A stretch of 64,000 bases of DNA from Argopecten irradians (GCF_041381155.1 NC_091149.1:13656609-13720608), one strand, 5' to 3'; numbered from the stretch's first letter, positions 45,215 to 57,649 are shown. Numbers and translations: made by a program. The notes: a model not told the origin generated them from the sequence alone.

Positions 45215-45560
45215 ATGTTTTAGGGGTATAAAATAGTCCCCCTGTCCCCTAGGTCCCCTTGTATGTCCCCTGGTCCCCTAGTATGTCCCCTTGTATTGGA
45301 GCTCTCGTTCTCCTGCTGTACACTTGTAAGAAGAACACACTTCATAATTGGTATAGTATTGCACATTATAAACGTAAAAGTACTATAGATAAAAACGTAT
45401 ACCCAGGGGAAAAGAGTTTTAATATGAAAACGGATACTAATTTTCTCATAACAACTGTCACCTACTGAGAAGGTATACAATTAGACACTGATGAAGTTTT
45501 CCGATAATAGCGGAACGACACTAAGGCGACAGGACCCGACTGGCTCATTTTTATCATAAT
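45215..45560. other. Short GTCCCC-rich repeat and unassigned sequence
   Basis: GTCCCCT-type words repeat at 45235-45295 (TAGGTCCCCTTGTATGTCCC). The overlapping frames on both strands (45220-45480) are not recognised. Confidence 0.5.
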
Positions 45561-45705
45561 TACACTGTATCATATTTCACAATGAGCATTAAAAAACCAT
45601 CAGTGGTGACCTATCCTTTGGGTGTATTCTAAAATATATAGTCGATATATCTGGTGTTAAAAGGTTAGTTCAGAAGCCACGATGGAAGGTAGCAACACCA
45701 TACCA

Positions 45706-46590
45706 AAGTGTATGGCAAGCCAACATGACATTTATTGAAAGAGCAATGTCGATCCTTAACTTCACTGCATACATATAAGATATCTTGATTGAAATATAAG
45801 ATATCTTATATAGAATATGAGATATATCATATAATATATAAAATATTTTATTTAATATATAAGATATCTTAAATACTATATAATATATCTTATATATTAT
45901 CTTATATACTATATAAGATATCTTATATATTATAAATGAGATATCTCATATAATTTTTTTTAAATTAATCCTATATAAGATATCTTATATCGTACATGAG
46001 ATATCTCATTTAAGTTATCTATATAAGATATCTTATGTAATATATAAGATATCTTATATAATTGAAATCTCCTTGCTTTATAAGATATCTTATATAACAA
46101 CAAGATTTCAATTATATAAGATATCTTTATATATAAATTGAAAATATCTTATATACGATATAAGATTTCTTATATAGAAAATTAAATAAGATATCTTAAC
46201 TACTATATGAGATATCTTATATACGTATATAAGATATCTTATTTATTTTTTATATGACATATCTTTTATACTATATAAGATATTTTATATGATTATATAA
46301 GATATCTTATATGATATATCCGATATCATATAGACTTTATGAGATATATTATATGCTTTTATAAGATATCTTATATGTTATATCTTATATACTTTATAAG
46401 ATATATTATATACTTTGTTAGATATCTTATATATATCTTATATATTTTATTTTATTATATAGATACAAGTTATCTCATATATAAGATATCTTACATAATT
46501 CTATAAGATATCTTATATAATTCGATTAAATACGGGATAGACCTTGCTCCTTCAATAAATATTAAATTGGCTTGCCATAAAAGTGGGCTG
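45706..46590. mobile_element. TIR-flanked array of palindromic GATATC units
   Basis: About 18 copies of palindromes centred on GATATC (typically TATAAGATATCTTATA) lie between about 45798 and 46515, on average about 41 bp apart. The array is bracketed by inverted flanks of about 55 bp: GTATGGCAAGCCAACATGAC at the left and, inverted, TTATGGCAAGCCAATTTAAT at the right. Both arms continue inwards with ATTTATTGAA(A/G)GAGCAA. Outside these a direct repeat of about 38 bp (TTCACAA.GAGCATT.AAAAA) occurs near 45577 and 46619. Non-coding. Confidence 0.75.
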
Positions 46591-46689
46591 TACGCTTTTA
46601 AACATCATTCAAAATACTTCACAAGGAGCATTTAAAAAAAGTTCACAGTGAACTTAAACTCTGCGTGCAAACGCACACAGAGGAAATAA

Positions 46690-48354
46690 ATGCCTCTGTG
46701 GAGAAATGGAGGGAGGCTTTTATGCTTTCTCAATCTATAGTGGTCGAGACCCGACAGGGGGTCTCTAGTATTGAAGACTACCATTCCTACCCAGAAAGGG
46801 TAGTCTTCTTGTTAATTCGACATTCATAACAAGAAGGAAATGTTGACGGACGGACGATACGAATCTAAAACAGCATGTATCGGTCCAAAGCCCGATCAGC
46901 CGGATTTCCGGCCAATGGTGATAAGAGTCAAAACACCAAAAAATTACAACGTTAGAATTCATTTACATGATCAGTTTCAATAAATGTATCCTAGATACCC
47001 ATAAAACGAGAGAGTAAATTTAGTAATGTATTGATGGACCAAAGACAAAGTATCTCGATATTTTATGAATTGAAAAATCATTACACTTTTGAAGTTAAAA
47101 TAAATCGAGATCCCATCCAAACCATTTCAACCATGTTATCATCTAAACATATAGAAATCAGGTCATCCTAGTAAATATCAGGCTGACCTCCCATTACGTA
47201 TCATTGTGAAATAACCAAATGGATAACGAGGCTAGCAATACCAAATTCTACGAAATACGAACGTATAATCAAAGATATAGATTTTTTGTGCACAACATTG
47301 ACACAGAAAGTGTTCGAATCGAGCCATTTTTTTGCGTATGATAGTGAGAATGACCGTTGTCAAGCTTTCATTTATTTGAGAGAAAAAATCTGCAGTTTGA
47401 AAATTCATATGGACCCAGCATTTGAGTAGCATTGTGTGATAACTCTACTCGAAGTGTTGAAAGCAATGGATATAATTTTAATGCAAATCTCTCTTTCGAT
47501 AGACAAGCCAGACAGGTCTCCATCCATGTGTTGTTGAGAGAGGAGGTAAGAATAACTATGACATGCAGTCTTTCGTGTGATTATGATATGAACGAAACAA
47601 TAATGGGACCTCTCTCCGTCAATGCGGTCGTGAAATTACGGAACTTGTGACGTAATATATCCATCAAATGTACCATTCGAGTGATAACTCAGTGTTCGTA
47701 AGGTAAATATTCACGCATTTAGCATTAAATATAGCTTACTCCACTATATATTTTTTTTCCAGTAAAAAATACTGGAGAGAGCAGATCATCATACACTACC
47801 ATACAAAACTAAAGTACATTAATAATCATCTACAAAACACCATACAAAAGATTATTTATCATTACAGTCTTAAAACGTCTATCTTTTATCCTTCTTCTAA
47901 TGCACAATCCCTATTTTCCCGCGTTATTCCCAATACTCGTTATTTACATCAAACATGCAAGATTGCATAATATTCAGAGAACTAAAAGGACATAATTTGA
48001 TCCGATAAAATAGACTTTTAAAGTTTTATTATATTGAAAAGTAAAATAAATATTTATAGAACAAGTTTAAATAAAGTAACTATTTATCAATATAGCATCT
48101 CGAATAAAATCTATATTTCTAGACTTCTGACTAACAACCTGGATCCAGCACCTATGATAGCAACAGTAAACAACAAACAATTCAAATATCTGTCAAAAGT
48201 CAATGATTACATTAATTAAAATTATTCATGGAATGAATCATCGGTATTTTAAATTTAAACTTAATGATTCCTGTAAATTTCTGCGACAATAACAATCTTT
48301 GAATGTATTATTATTATATGAATATTACAAGATAAACGAAACTCCGTGTCTCAG
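46690..48354. other. Intergenic, no gene recognised
   Basis: A small inverted word (GAAGACTACC.../GGGTAGTCTTC) lies at about 46773-46810. Short frames (46962-46765, 47432-47232, 47432-47650) have no domain. The last part is presumably the ABCC10-like 3' UTR and downstream sequence. Confidence 0.4.
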
Positions 48355-48609
48355 CTAATGATCAGATTGTTTCCCATGAACTAATTGGTAGAATTTAGAC
48401 TGTGGGTTTTTGAGAAGGTTTTCAGGGGAGTCCAGTTCAGCCACTCGACCTTGGTCCATGACCAACACCCTATCATTGTCCATTATGGTATTGATACGAT
48501 GAGCGATGGTTAACACGGTACTGTTCCCGAACTCCTGGCGAATTGTTTCCTGAATCAATTTGTCTGTCTCCAGATCTACACTGGCAGTGGCTTCGTCAAT
48601 ACACAACAC
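48355..48609 (-). CDS. ABCC10: ABC transporter (ABCC10/MRP7-like), last exon
   Basis: The last coding exon (85 codons with stop) of an ABCC-subfamily exporter. It follows acceptor TTTATAG and begins in phase 0. It contains the Walker B and signature-adjacent block [20 protein letters not shown], the H-loop [16 protein letters not shown], and ends LVHGKQSDH. '[11 protein letters not shown]' with 'TIAHRLNTI..SDRVLV' and 'ELDSP' fits MRP7/ABCC10 better than other MRPs. It is the second nucleotide-binding domain, which powers export of organic anions and drugs across membranes. The rest of the gene lies to the right and beyond what I can find. Confidence 0.85.
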   Translation of the reverse strand: MLCIDEATASVDLETDKLIQETIRQEFGNSTVLTIAHRINTIMDNDRVLVMDQGRVAELDSPENLLKNPQSKFYQLVHGKQSDH

Positions 48610-48791
48610 CTATAAAGCAACGCATAACATTGAATTACATACATTGGTTTCAAATTACATTCATTAATGCTTGTATTATTTAATTGATAAACATTTATTT
48701 AGTTGTTACTTGTTACAGTTCAACGTGAATACATATTTGGGGATTTCATTTCTATAACAAATACTCTCAGTTCCGATAACTGGTAACTTAC

Positions 48792-49035
48792 CTTTGCCTT
48801 AGTGAGGAGTGCTCTAGCCAAACACATGAGTTGTTTCTGACCCACAGAAAAATGTCGTCCCTTCTCTCCCACTTCTCCCTCGAGTCCCCCCAATCTGTCG
48901 ACAGGTACACGGAGATGACATCTATCCAGAACACCCCAGAGTTCCTCGTCACTGTAAGAGGATGTGGGGTCCAGATTCTGTCTGACGGTGCCACTAAAGA
49001 GGAACGGATCCTGGGGAATCACAGCCAGACGTCGT
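48792..49035 (-). CDS. ABCC10: ABC transporter (ABCC10/MRP7-like), penultimate exon
   Basis: A 244-bp exon between acceptor TTTTCCAG and donor GTAAGTTA, in phase with the last exon. It reads RRLAVIPQDPFLFSGTVRQN, then LDPTSSYSDEELWGVLDRCH, then HFSVGQKQLMCLARALLTKA. It carries the Q-loop (IPQDP) and the ABC signature in the C-terminal NBD form SVGQKQ, which replaces LSGGQ as in many ABCCs. Upstream exons are not visible; a 20-21-bp minisatellite and a transposase relic occupy the intron. Confidence 0.85.
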
Positions 49036-49120
49036 CTGGAAAAGTTTAATTTTTATATTAAATTGCTATTATTTCTCATATTATTTTTCTTACTAAAACA
49101 CGTTAAAACCAATAGTAATC

Positions 49121-49755
49121 TATGGAACGCCATAGCTGCCTTAAGACTATAGGTTTTATAGCATCACGTCCCCATATTATAGCATCGTGTCACTATGTTA
49201 CAGCATCGTGTCACTATGTTATAGCATCAGATCATCAGGTTATAGCATCGTGTCATCAGGTTATAGCATCGTGTCACCACGTTATAAGATCATGTTATCG
49301 TGTTTTTGCATCATGTCACCATATTACAGCATGATGTCACCATGTTATAACATCGCGTCACCATGTTATAGCATTCTGTCACTATAATATAGCGTCGTGT
49401 CACTATGTTATAGCATCAGGTCATCAAGTTATAGCATCGTGTCACCACGTTATAGCATCATGTCACCATATTATAGCATGATGTCACCATGTTATAACAT
49501 TGTGTCACTATGTTATAACATCGCGCCACCATATTATAGCATCATGTCACCGTGTTATTGCACCGTGTAACATTATGTATTTAACATCATGTCACCATGT
49601 TGTAGCATCGTGTCATGACTATGTTATAGCATCATGTCACCGTGTTATACATCTGATTCATGTCACACCGTGTTATTGCATCGTGTCACCATGTTATAAC
49701 ATCGCGTCACCATGTTATAGCATCATGTCACCTTGTTATAGCATTTCTCAAATGT
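49121..49755. repeat. 20-21-bp minisatellite (TATAGCATCGTGTCACCATGT)
   Basis: About 30 head-to-tail units of 20-21 bp, TATAGCATCGTGTCACCATG with variants. It lies upstream of the known ABCC10-like exons. Frames reading through it (for example SRHHVIASCH) are repeat artefacts. The same unit appears inverted at 63885-64000. Confidence 0.9.
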
Positions 49756-50409
49756 ACTGATAATAATCAAGCTGAAACACTTCTTCGATGTTTCACTGCA
49801 GTAGTTACAAAATACGGGTTTGTTAGGGGTCTAAAATGTAGCAACTGCAGAATTTATGATTTCAAAGCGAGGCACTGCGAATCGAAGTATAATTACAGGA
49901 AGAAGTGTACACAATTAACGCATTGAGCGACTTTGGAGGGATGTCTATACAGGGGTTTTGTCATACTATTACCAACTATTCTTTCATATGGAAAATGCAG
50001 GACTTTTGGACCCCTTAAATGATAAACGTATTGCAGCTCTACATTATGTATTTCTCACAAAGATTAATGAGAAATCACAAGTCTGGGGAACTGCATGGGC
50101 AGGCCATCGACTGCGAACAGTTGGATCGTCTCCTCATGATCATGTGTTGTGGATCTCCGGACAGCTACAATACCCAGTGGGTGTTGATGTAGAAGACGCG
50201 ATATTTATGGTGTTGAAGGATTCATTGACACAATTCCAGGCGGTGATGTTGATGGTCAACGAACTATCATTGATCCAACCGCATGCAAAGTGCTGAATGT
50301 GGCTTGTCGTCAAGACCTTGAATCGATCATTTCATCTTTGATATCTTCCAACTTTGCAATGGATGCTTATTCAAGAGCTTTAGATATCATCAACATACAT
50401 GGTGATTAG
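49756..50409 (+). pseudogene. Integrase-core (rve-like) transposase relic
   Basis: Plus-strand sequence reads TDNNQAETLLRCFTAVVTKY, then VHN-stop-RIERLWRDVYTG, then VLSYYYQLFFHMENAGLLDP, LNDKRIAALHYVFLTKINEK and AWAGHRLRTVGSSPHDHVLW. After a one-base frame change it continues as IYGVEGFIDTIPGG and ends DAYSRALDIINIHGD-stop. 'NQRIERLWRDV...YY.LF..LE..GLLD..N....LHYV...I' is the conserved core of a transposase-derived integrase family common in fish and molluscs. Here a TAA replaces the Q of NQRIE. The region between the first two blocks is also rearranged, so it is disabled. Confidence 0.7.
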
Positions 50410-52190
50410 TATGTTCACTAAGCATCCAGGTTAATGAATCAAGTGTGAAATTTTGCAATTTTTAGTATGTAAATAAAAAAACAGGAGCGAGTCATCTTAT
50501 CATCAGCAATGTTTAATTTGAAACAAAAGCAGAAACTTCTCGAGAATAAATGGTAAGATGGGTAGTGTATTGCAAGTATTTCTTTTTTTATTACAACTCA
50601 AGTAATGTATCTGAAAGAAAAACTCAGTGCTGAAAACAACATAATTTTTAAAGATATACACCCCAGGGCACGCGAGTTTAAAAGTTACATTTGGATTTCA
50701 AAGAAATTAACCTCAATCATTTCCCAAAATTTCGGCAGTTTATTTCGTCAAACATTGGAGGAAAAGAGGTTAAATATTGTGAATTGAATATCATTTAACA
50801 ATATTGTTTTAAAGAAATGGATTTATGAACTTTTATTTTCCAGTATTAATGCCCATCCAAAAATTCTTAAGTGTTAAATATATGGTATATGAAAACGGAA
50901 TAAAAATCAATATCAATGACTGCACTTAACTGTTCAAATCCATGAAGACAGCTAATTCAAAATTACATGGAGAACCTACATGTGAAATATACCTTCATTT
51001 CTTCTTGAACGGACAATATCCAAAATTGTTATCGGTCAGCCATTTTGCTCTTTCTTATTGGAAAAAACTGAAACTGAAACTGACTTATTGCAAATCTTAA
51101 TATGCCAACCTACATAGTCCATTATTTGCATACACTCTGCTTGTACAGTTTCCTGAACTAACATAAACAGTAATTTATATACATAACAAGTCGACTATGA
51201 TAATGATAAGCAGTGAACAATACTATACTTATCAACCAAAAAATATTCAATATTTTTTAGCCAAACTTATCCTTCATTTGCCATAACATTTTTAATAGCT
51301 CATGAATTGTATACTGAATTAAACAAAGTCATGTCATTTACTAATCTGAAGGTTTCAGATGTTATATCTGTCTTTTAAACAAGAGGCCTTAATGGTCACC
51401 TGACATCTGATACAAATTAATGAAAGAATGTCAACCTGGAACAACTTATTGATAGATGTGAACATCAAAGCTTTGTCAATCTCTTGATCATTTACTGATC
51501 TCATATTGTTGTGAAGTATTTCATATATAATTGAAATATTCCAGAAGCTTCATCAATCTTGGTTCATATTTATCATATGACAAGGTCAAGAAACTCTTAA
51601 CAATACATTGGATTTCATTTTTTACATTTTCAAACTCTATAATAATATAAAGCTGTAATAGCTGTTCACAAATGATAAGAAGGAGCATTATCCCTGTAAG
51701 AAAATCCCATGTTATAAGCCATATGGTTTATATTTACTCAAGTTATCTTGTTCATGATATTCATTCTTAAATTTTAACAAAGTGCAAAATTTAAAAATTA
51801 CTGTAGAAAAAATAAAAATAAATCCATTTTTAGTCCCGTCCGAGATCTCACTGATACAAGGCTGCATACAAATACATGTAGGTCCAACACTTGCGATGAC
51901 CATAGGTCAAGGTGAAGGTGACCTATTGTGATGGCCTTTTGTCTATCATTATGCGTTGTCTGTTAACAATTCCTTGTGAACAGAATAACGTTTTGAACAG
52001 TAAATATTATCTGAGATTGATGAGACCGAGATAAATACTCAAAGTACTGCAAATGCAACAGCAGAAAAAGAATGAAATCAAACGAATTTCCAAAATTATA
52101 ATAAATTAACCATTATAAAGACTTTCATAACAATTCAACTGCTCACAGAAAATGCATGTTTTGTTTGACATTCTTCTAAATTAAAATTTC
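50410..52190. other. Non-coding with hairpin-ended repeat fragments
   Basis: No exon found. A member of the AACAAGAGGCC family starts at about 51379 (AACAAGAGGCCTTAATGGTC). Related sequence, including AAGGTGACCTATTGTGATGG, runs to about 51950. Confidence 0.5.
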
Positions 52191-52194
52191 TAAA

Positions 52195-53340
52195 TCAAAT
52201 AAAAGATTTTAAATAAACAAGCAAATTCGTGGAATTTCCATCACCCGCTTTCAGGATATATTGTAGGTAAACATTACCTTCCATTCCACTCCAGAAAAAT
52301 CTGGGTTTGAGTAGCGACAGTGTTCTGTCACGACATTGATGACCTCGGTCATCATGATATGCACCTAAAACTCTTGATTTCCACTGATATGGGAGTACGA
52401 TCCTCCAAACGTGCTCTCCATCAAGTTGTATCCTATGCACCAGCTTTCCTTGTCTAATATCAAATCTTTCCCAATCCTTTAATAGTTTCTTTACAGACAC
52501 AGATTCTCGAGATAATTTGTTCCCTCTTGCCCAGCTGAACTAATTCTACTACTCGCCTAAAAACAGTATCCTTCTGTTGCTCTTCAAGCCAATCAACTTG
52601 AGTAAAACTTTCACCAGACAGTCTCTCATCTTGCTCTGAAACAGGTAACTGTAATGAGCTGGTGACTACCATAGCTTCTGCTAAAGGCAACTCACCCCTA
52701 CGTATAGAAGCAGCCATACATACAGCCTTAACAACTTCCGGAAAAAATGCATTCCTCCCCCTGACCAGGCTTACGAGATAAGCCATCTGCATCCCGGTTT
52801 TTTTTACCAGACCTACAGACCAACTTAAATGCATAATTGGCCAATTCAGCTACCCATCTATGACCTGTTGCATCCAACCTGGCTGAAGTTGTTACATATG
52901 TCAGCGGATTGTTATTATTATACACTCAAACACTTACAAACTGTTCCTGCCCAAAAAAACAGATAATCCTTAAACATAAGTATCCGTCACAGCCCATTTA
53001 AGACACAAAAATTCCAGTTTATGGGCTGGATAGAGTTTTTCACTAGGTTTCAACCCACGGCTAGCATAATAGCCAGTGAAACCCAGAAAAGTGCGAACTT
53101 CCTTAACTGACTGAGAAGGTTTCCAGGACCTCAAAGCTTCAACTTTCTCATCATCAGCAGCTATACCCTGTTCGCTCACCAGGTGCCCCAAATACTTGAC
53201 CTCGGTCTTGAAGAACTCGCATTTGGTGGAGTGAGCTTTAAACCATTTGCTTTAAGCCTCTCTCAAACACTGCCTCAAGTCTCTCAATATGTTGCTCAAA
53301 ACTCTGTGAAAACACCAACACATCATCTAAAATATCAAAC
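52195..53340 (-). mobile_element. Ty3/Gypsy pol, degraded
   Basis: Minus-strand fragments in order: RT remnant at about 53340-53260 (HIERLEAVFERGLK), thumb at 53191-53040 (GHLVSEQGIAADDEKVEALR, TFLGFTGYYASR), a shortened RNase H region (HKLEFLCLKWAVTD; LTYVTTSARLDATGHRWVAE, KKNRDADGLSR), a linker, and integrase N-terminal zinc-binding sequence (AYHDDRGHQCRDRTLSLLKP) near 52360-52290. The classic Gypsy joint 'FLGF.GYY' and 'N.DADGLSR' are clear. A deletion lies between the thumb and RNase H, and the integrase core is cut off. No LTRs were located. Confidence 0.85.
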
Positions 53341-53344
53341 ATTA

Positions 53345-55057
53345 GGTAAAACTAGGATCCTAAAACAGTTGATTTGATTAGCCAACCATTTGATGATGGT
53401 GTGCTAAAAAAACCTGAATTAATCTATTATAAAAAACAAGATGCACATAATATACCGAAGCCCATCTCAATGTACCATTCGAATCAGATCTAATCTACTC
53501 ATTAAAGCAAATTTCTGTCAAATTTGATCAGTAGTTTGACTTCTACGAGCAATTCAATTTTCGACCAATCAAATGCAGCTGCAATCTTAAAAAGATTTTG
53601 AAAATACGAAATAAAACAAGAGGCAAATGGGCCTTAACGGTCATCGGACTACTGACACAATACAACACCCGAAAGAACACAGTAGTATATCCTTGTCCTT
53701 TGATTACATAGATGTACTGTATATATAAAATACAAACTCTTAATATATATTTTTTTTCTTTCCTTTTCCCCCTTAAGTATTTTTTTTTCAAACTATTTTA
53801 TATACATGTCTTTTTATGGTCTTTTTTCTGTTTTTGTTTTAAATCCTAAACCAAGTATGATTGAGTGAGAGAAGAATGTCACAGTGAGTAAATTGAATTC
53901 GAAATAATTGCAGAATTGAAAATGTGGTGGCGAGGAAGTATGTATGTAATGATTGCGTGTAAATTAATATGTATATATTTACTGTATAGATGACATGACA
54001 CTTTGGAAAATAAAAGAATTACAAAAAAAAAAAAAAAACAATAATTAGGAAACAACCACAAAATTTGATATTTGATTTTTTCAGTGAGATAGCTAGACTA
54101 ATAACCATTGACTTAGATTCATGGACTCCTCATTTTACTTAGATAATGGCATATATCAAAAAAGATATATATTTCAAGAGGCCAACATGTCTAAACGGTA
54201 AACCATCATCTGATTTTAAATATTTGAAGCGTGGAAAATAATTCATCAGTATTAAAAACAGGTACCTTTCGTCCAAAGACCTTGACCTTTGGTCAGTTGA
54301 TTTCATGTTTAATTCTTGCCAACTTTACTTCATAGTAAACATAACAAAATGTTTCATCAGTGAAAATGTGCATAAATTAATCTTTAAAAAGTTCCAATTT
54401 TTGGGCCCCATCCGTATGTCCCAAAAGGCTGAACCAGACTCATTTATACAAATTAAGATAGCATTCCCCGCTTTTCGTTATTTAATGGGGCGTAACTCAG
54501 CCAAAAAGGGTCCAATCAAAGTCTTGATTTACATTAGCCAAGGCCCTGAGACATATAACTATGTTAAAAACTTTCTAGAAGATCCGATATTATTTGCGAG
54601 AGTTTGTATATGGAAACAGCCAAAAATATAATCAAAGGGCCATAACTCCGCCAAATAGAGTCAAAAGAAAATGCCGAGCAAAGTCATCAGAGTTCTTGGC
54701 CTATTTAACCATATGTGACCAATTTACAAAACCAACGCTGAAGATTTGTGGCAGTCATTGCAGGGAAACCAAGTGTTACACACAGACAGACAGACAAACA
54801 GAAGGACAGATAACCTAAATCAAGATCCCCTGTTACGGTAAAAGCGGGGAAACAAACTAAATATGTCCACACAATTTCTTTGTACTGTAAACCAACTTAA
54901 TATTTTGGGGAAAGATCCCAACACATCTGGGTTCCAGCATAGGCTAAAAGGTTATTCGTAACCAGTGGACTAAATGTTGAAAGTTCAGGTGAGCTGAAGT
55001 ATTACAAGATGCCATCTATTTGATCCAGCTATATATGTTGAGCTATGCCAGTTTGGT
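53345..55057. other. Repeat-rich non-coding stretch
   Basis: Hairpin-ended family fragments begin at about 53614 (ACAAGAGGCAAATGGGCCTT) and 54175. A GACAGACAGACAGACAAACA tract lies at about 54782-54810, typical of such elements. An A-rich run is at 54022-54040. Open frames at 54305-54818 lie inside this repeat and are not taken as genes. Confidence 0.55.
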
Positions 55058-55344
55058 TTAAGATAGGAAAAATGGCACTATGATAGCTCTAAAATCATTG
55101 CAGTCCATAAAACGTGTTAGAAAATGCATAGTCATAAATTTAGCTTCTTCTGGGAGCTGCATATGAACAGTCAGTCTTGGCATCCTCATCACATTGATGC
55201 ATGTATTAGCTGTGGGAATGAACAATTCATCAACGCCATGAAAAACTATGGAAGGATGAAGTTCAAAACCAAGAACAGGCTCCTCCTCTGATGATGTTGT
55301 GAATTGTAGCACTTTTCCCAGAGTAACACATCTTCTTCTGACGC
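55058..55344 (-). pseudogene. HECT-type E3-like gene, C-lobe exon
   Basis: The last recognised exon of a HECT-like gene. The acceptor ATTTTATAG joins in phase to the exon at 55745-55903 (A + GC = Ser). It reads RRRCVTLGKVLQFTTSSEEE, VLGFELHPSIVFHGVDELF and PTANTCINVMRMPR. The Cys of TANTC sits where HECT ligases carry their catalytic cysteine, which takes ubiquitin from an E2 before passing it to substrate. The tail after MPRLT runs on to PFFLS. The exon itself is open, but upstream exons carry stops. Confidence 0.7.
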
Positions 55345-55744
55345 CTATAAAATATTAATAATATTAGGCATTAGAATAGAAAACAACCCATACCTTGACC
55401 AGTTAAAGTTTAATGACTTATATTTAATATATGACATTACCCATAATCCCATTATAATATTTACTGAATAAGGTTATGTATGGCTGCATATAAGGTCAAA
55501 GTTTTATTTTTTCCTTGAAGTCTTTTCTCCACCATACTGACATGGAACTATAGCTCTATTGATTACATGTAAATTATAAACACTCATTCAACCATAGATA
55601 TCCTGTCAAAAGTTTTGGATTATAGGAAAATGGATTAAATTACTTTTAAAGATGGAGGACAAAACAGGGTCTCTGGCTCATGGGATTTTGCAGACAGACT
55701 ACAATTTCTTCCTAGAATGTAGTAAAGTTATTAAAAATACTTAC

Positions 55745-55903
55745 TGGCGACTTCTCTCAAATATCGCAGGAATGCTGCATATACTTTCTTTTCCATTTCT
55801 TTACTGTTACTTCCATCTTCAGCAATGTGGTCAACATTCTGTATGTCATTTTATTGGTTGTTGGTTGAAACAAGAATTGGAAAGCTGGAACGTTCTTGCA
55901 AAG
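55745..55903 (-). pseudogene. HECT-type E3-like gene, internal exon with in-frame TAA
   Basis: A 159-bp exon between acceptor ATTTCTACAG and donor GTAAGTA, in phase with the C-lobe exon. It reads ALQERSSFPILVSTNNQ, stop (TAA), NDIQNVDHIAEDGSNSKEME, KKVYAAFLRYLREVA. The 'EDGSN..E.EKKVYA.FL.YLR.VA' stretch is the conserved segment preceding the C-lobe in this HECT family. The TAA follows a CAA codon, so a single change disables the frame. Confidence 0.65.
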
Positions 55904-57187
55904 CTGTAGAAATGTAAGAGAAAAGAACAGGCGACATCAATTAAGTTAAAACTCAATAAATCTCCAGTAACATCATATAAATTGAAATCCACATCTTCAA
56001 ACAAAAACTTAACCAATATATATATGTCTCTGTCTCAACCCAAGTACACCTACTAGTATTTTTACGATGTGTATATAGTGAAAACAATAAGATTTCATAT
56101 CAGTTAAGTTTCAGTAACCTGCCACAGGTGCATCTTAAGAGAAGTTTACAGTTTCCAGGAAAATTTCAATTCCATTGACATGATACAAAATGGTCATCAC
56201 ACATTTGACTGTTATTGTGCTATAACCATTTTCCCCCAAGGTCAAGAGTTAACAAACTTTTTATATATGGACATACAAGAACAATTAATTCGAATAGCCC
56301 ATTACTCAATAATGATCACTGTATTCACATGCAAAGAAAGGAATTTATGAAACACACATTAGGCATAAAAATTGTTAAGAGGCCAAAGGGCCTTCACAGT
56401 TATCTGACTATTAGCAGAAACAACATACAAATGTAGTAGAAATATACAAATACAAATAACCAAATGGGTTGAAAATATTCCAATGTTCTCCACTTTAAGT
56501 CCAAATATCCATATCTGTCTTATATTTTCATGATTTAGAAATATGTTGAAAAAAATTCCTGTTGTAAATCATGCAGATACAAGACTAAATCGAAGTCAAG
56601 ATGACGATAACGATTAGGAAACTTTCAACTACATCTACAAATACTAACAATATCGGGGTCGAATCAATCTAGATTTTTTTTGTTGAAAGTTACGTATAGT
56701 GTGGCTTTAACTAATACATTATGTACATTAGTAGAAGTTGTTAGTTCATGATATATTTGACTCTATGTGCATCACCTTGAAACAGGGTCATATTTTCAAG
56801 TAGAGAAACTTAAAAGTGCTTCGAATTCATGCAACATGCGACAAATAAAATATCTAAGTACTTTTAGCATTTGTTTTCTTTAGAACTTTCACATTTAACC
56901 TGAGACCTTGAAAAAGGTTGTTTGTTCATATTTGGTAGCACTCCATCCCAGCATGCTTCATGCCCAATATTAGTACACTGATCCATTATTATTGAGAGGT
57001 TATTTGAATGAAAAGTTTACAGACGGCACAAGGTAGCGGAGGAAGCATAATGACCATAGCTCATTTGGATACTTTAGGTCAGATGACCTAAACTGTATGT
57101 AGCATAAAATGATTCTTTATGATAATGTTTGTAAATCATATTAAAATGTATGTAAAGCTTTTAAAATGTGTCAATAAATCAACAAAC

Positions 57188-57275
57188 CTGATAAACTCTG
57201 AGAGTGTCAAGGCCAGAATGCAGACTGGTAATGCATGGGTTTACTGGGTTCTCTCCAAACAGTTCTTATTGGACT
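57188..57275 (-). pseudogene. HECT-type E3-like gene, internal exon with in-frame TAA
   Basis: Minus strand: QEVQ, stop (TAA), ELFGENPVNPCITSLHSGLD, TLRVYQ, then donor GTTTGTT. It fits the '..PCI..L..GL..L.VYQ' segment of the HECT N-lobe. The 5' boundary is approximate. Like the exon at 55745 it has a TAA after CAA. One further exon appears to be missing between the two, because phases do not match. Confidence 0.5.
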
Positions 57276-57361
57276 TCTTGTGACATAAAAGTCGGGATGC
57301 TTCCATTTTGTCTTAATGGTAATTGAAACAACTACAACTGTAAGACGATGGCTGACTTATA

Positions 57362-57385
57362 CCCCCCCCCCCCCCCCCCCCCCCC
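57362..57385. repeat. Homopolymer of 24 C
   Basis: An uninterrupted run of 24 cytosines within the HECT-like gene region. Its length is likely uncertain in the assembly. Confidence 0.95.
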
Positions 57386-57552
57386 GCCACTTCCACTATT
57401 CATAGGTGCCCGGTTTGTTTTAAAATATCTTTACATAGTCCCCTACATTGCTGCGAGGTCTCATTGAAATTGACCCAGTAGGAGGGACAATATATCTACA
57501 ATAACCTGTGTATAATGACCTGGTTACCAAGAAATGATAATAGAATACTTAC

Positions 57553-57649
57553 CAAATATCTTTCCAACAACTTCATAATCTTCCCTTAGAAAATGGCGAA
57601 GTACTCTATCGAAGTAGATGTCTTTGATTTCCCCAAAGTCAAGAGCAGT
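57553..57649 (-). pseudogene. HECT-type E3-like gene, N-lobe exon
   Basis: A 97-bp exon, acceptor TTTTCTTCAG, donor GTAAGTA. It encodes TALDFGEIKDIYFDRVLRHF followed by LREDYEVVGKIFG. The pattern matches 'EIK..YFD..LR..L..DY..VG.I.G', which follows the 'GGPR.EF' block of the HECT N-lobe in this family. That block was not found upstream. No stop within the exon. Confidence 0.6.

Noticed and set aside
45780..46530. A replication origin
   Set aside because: AT-rich palindromes alone do not indicate an origin, and inverted flanks suggest a mobile or satellite structure.
49122..49760. Small secreted cysteine/histidine-rich peptides
   Set aside because: These frames read through the 20-21-bp minisatellite and shift with unit length.
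54305..54818. Two plus-strand genes
   Set aside because: The sequence matches the style of the hairpin-ended repeat with a GACAGACAGACA tract. No domain or splice support.
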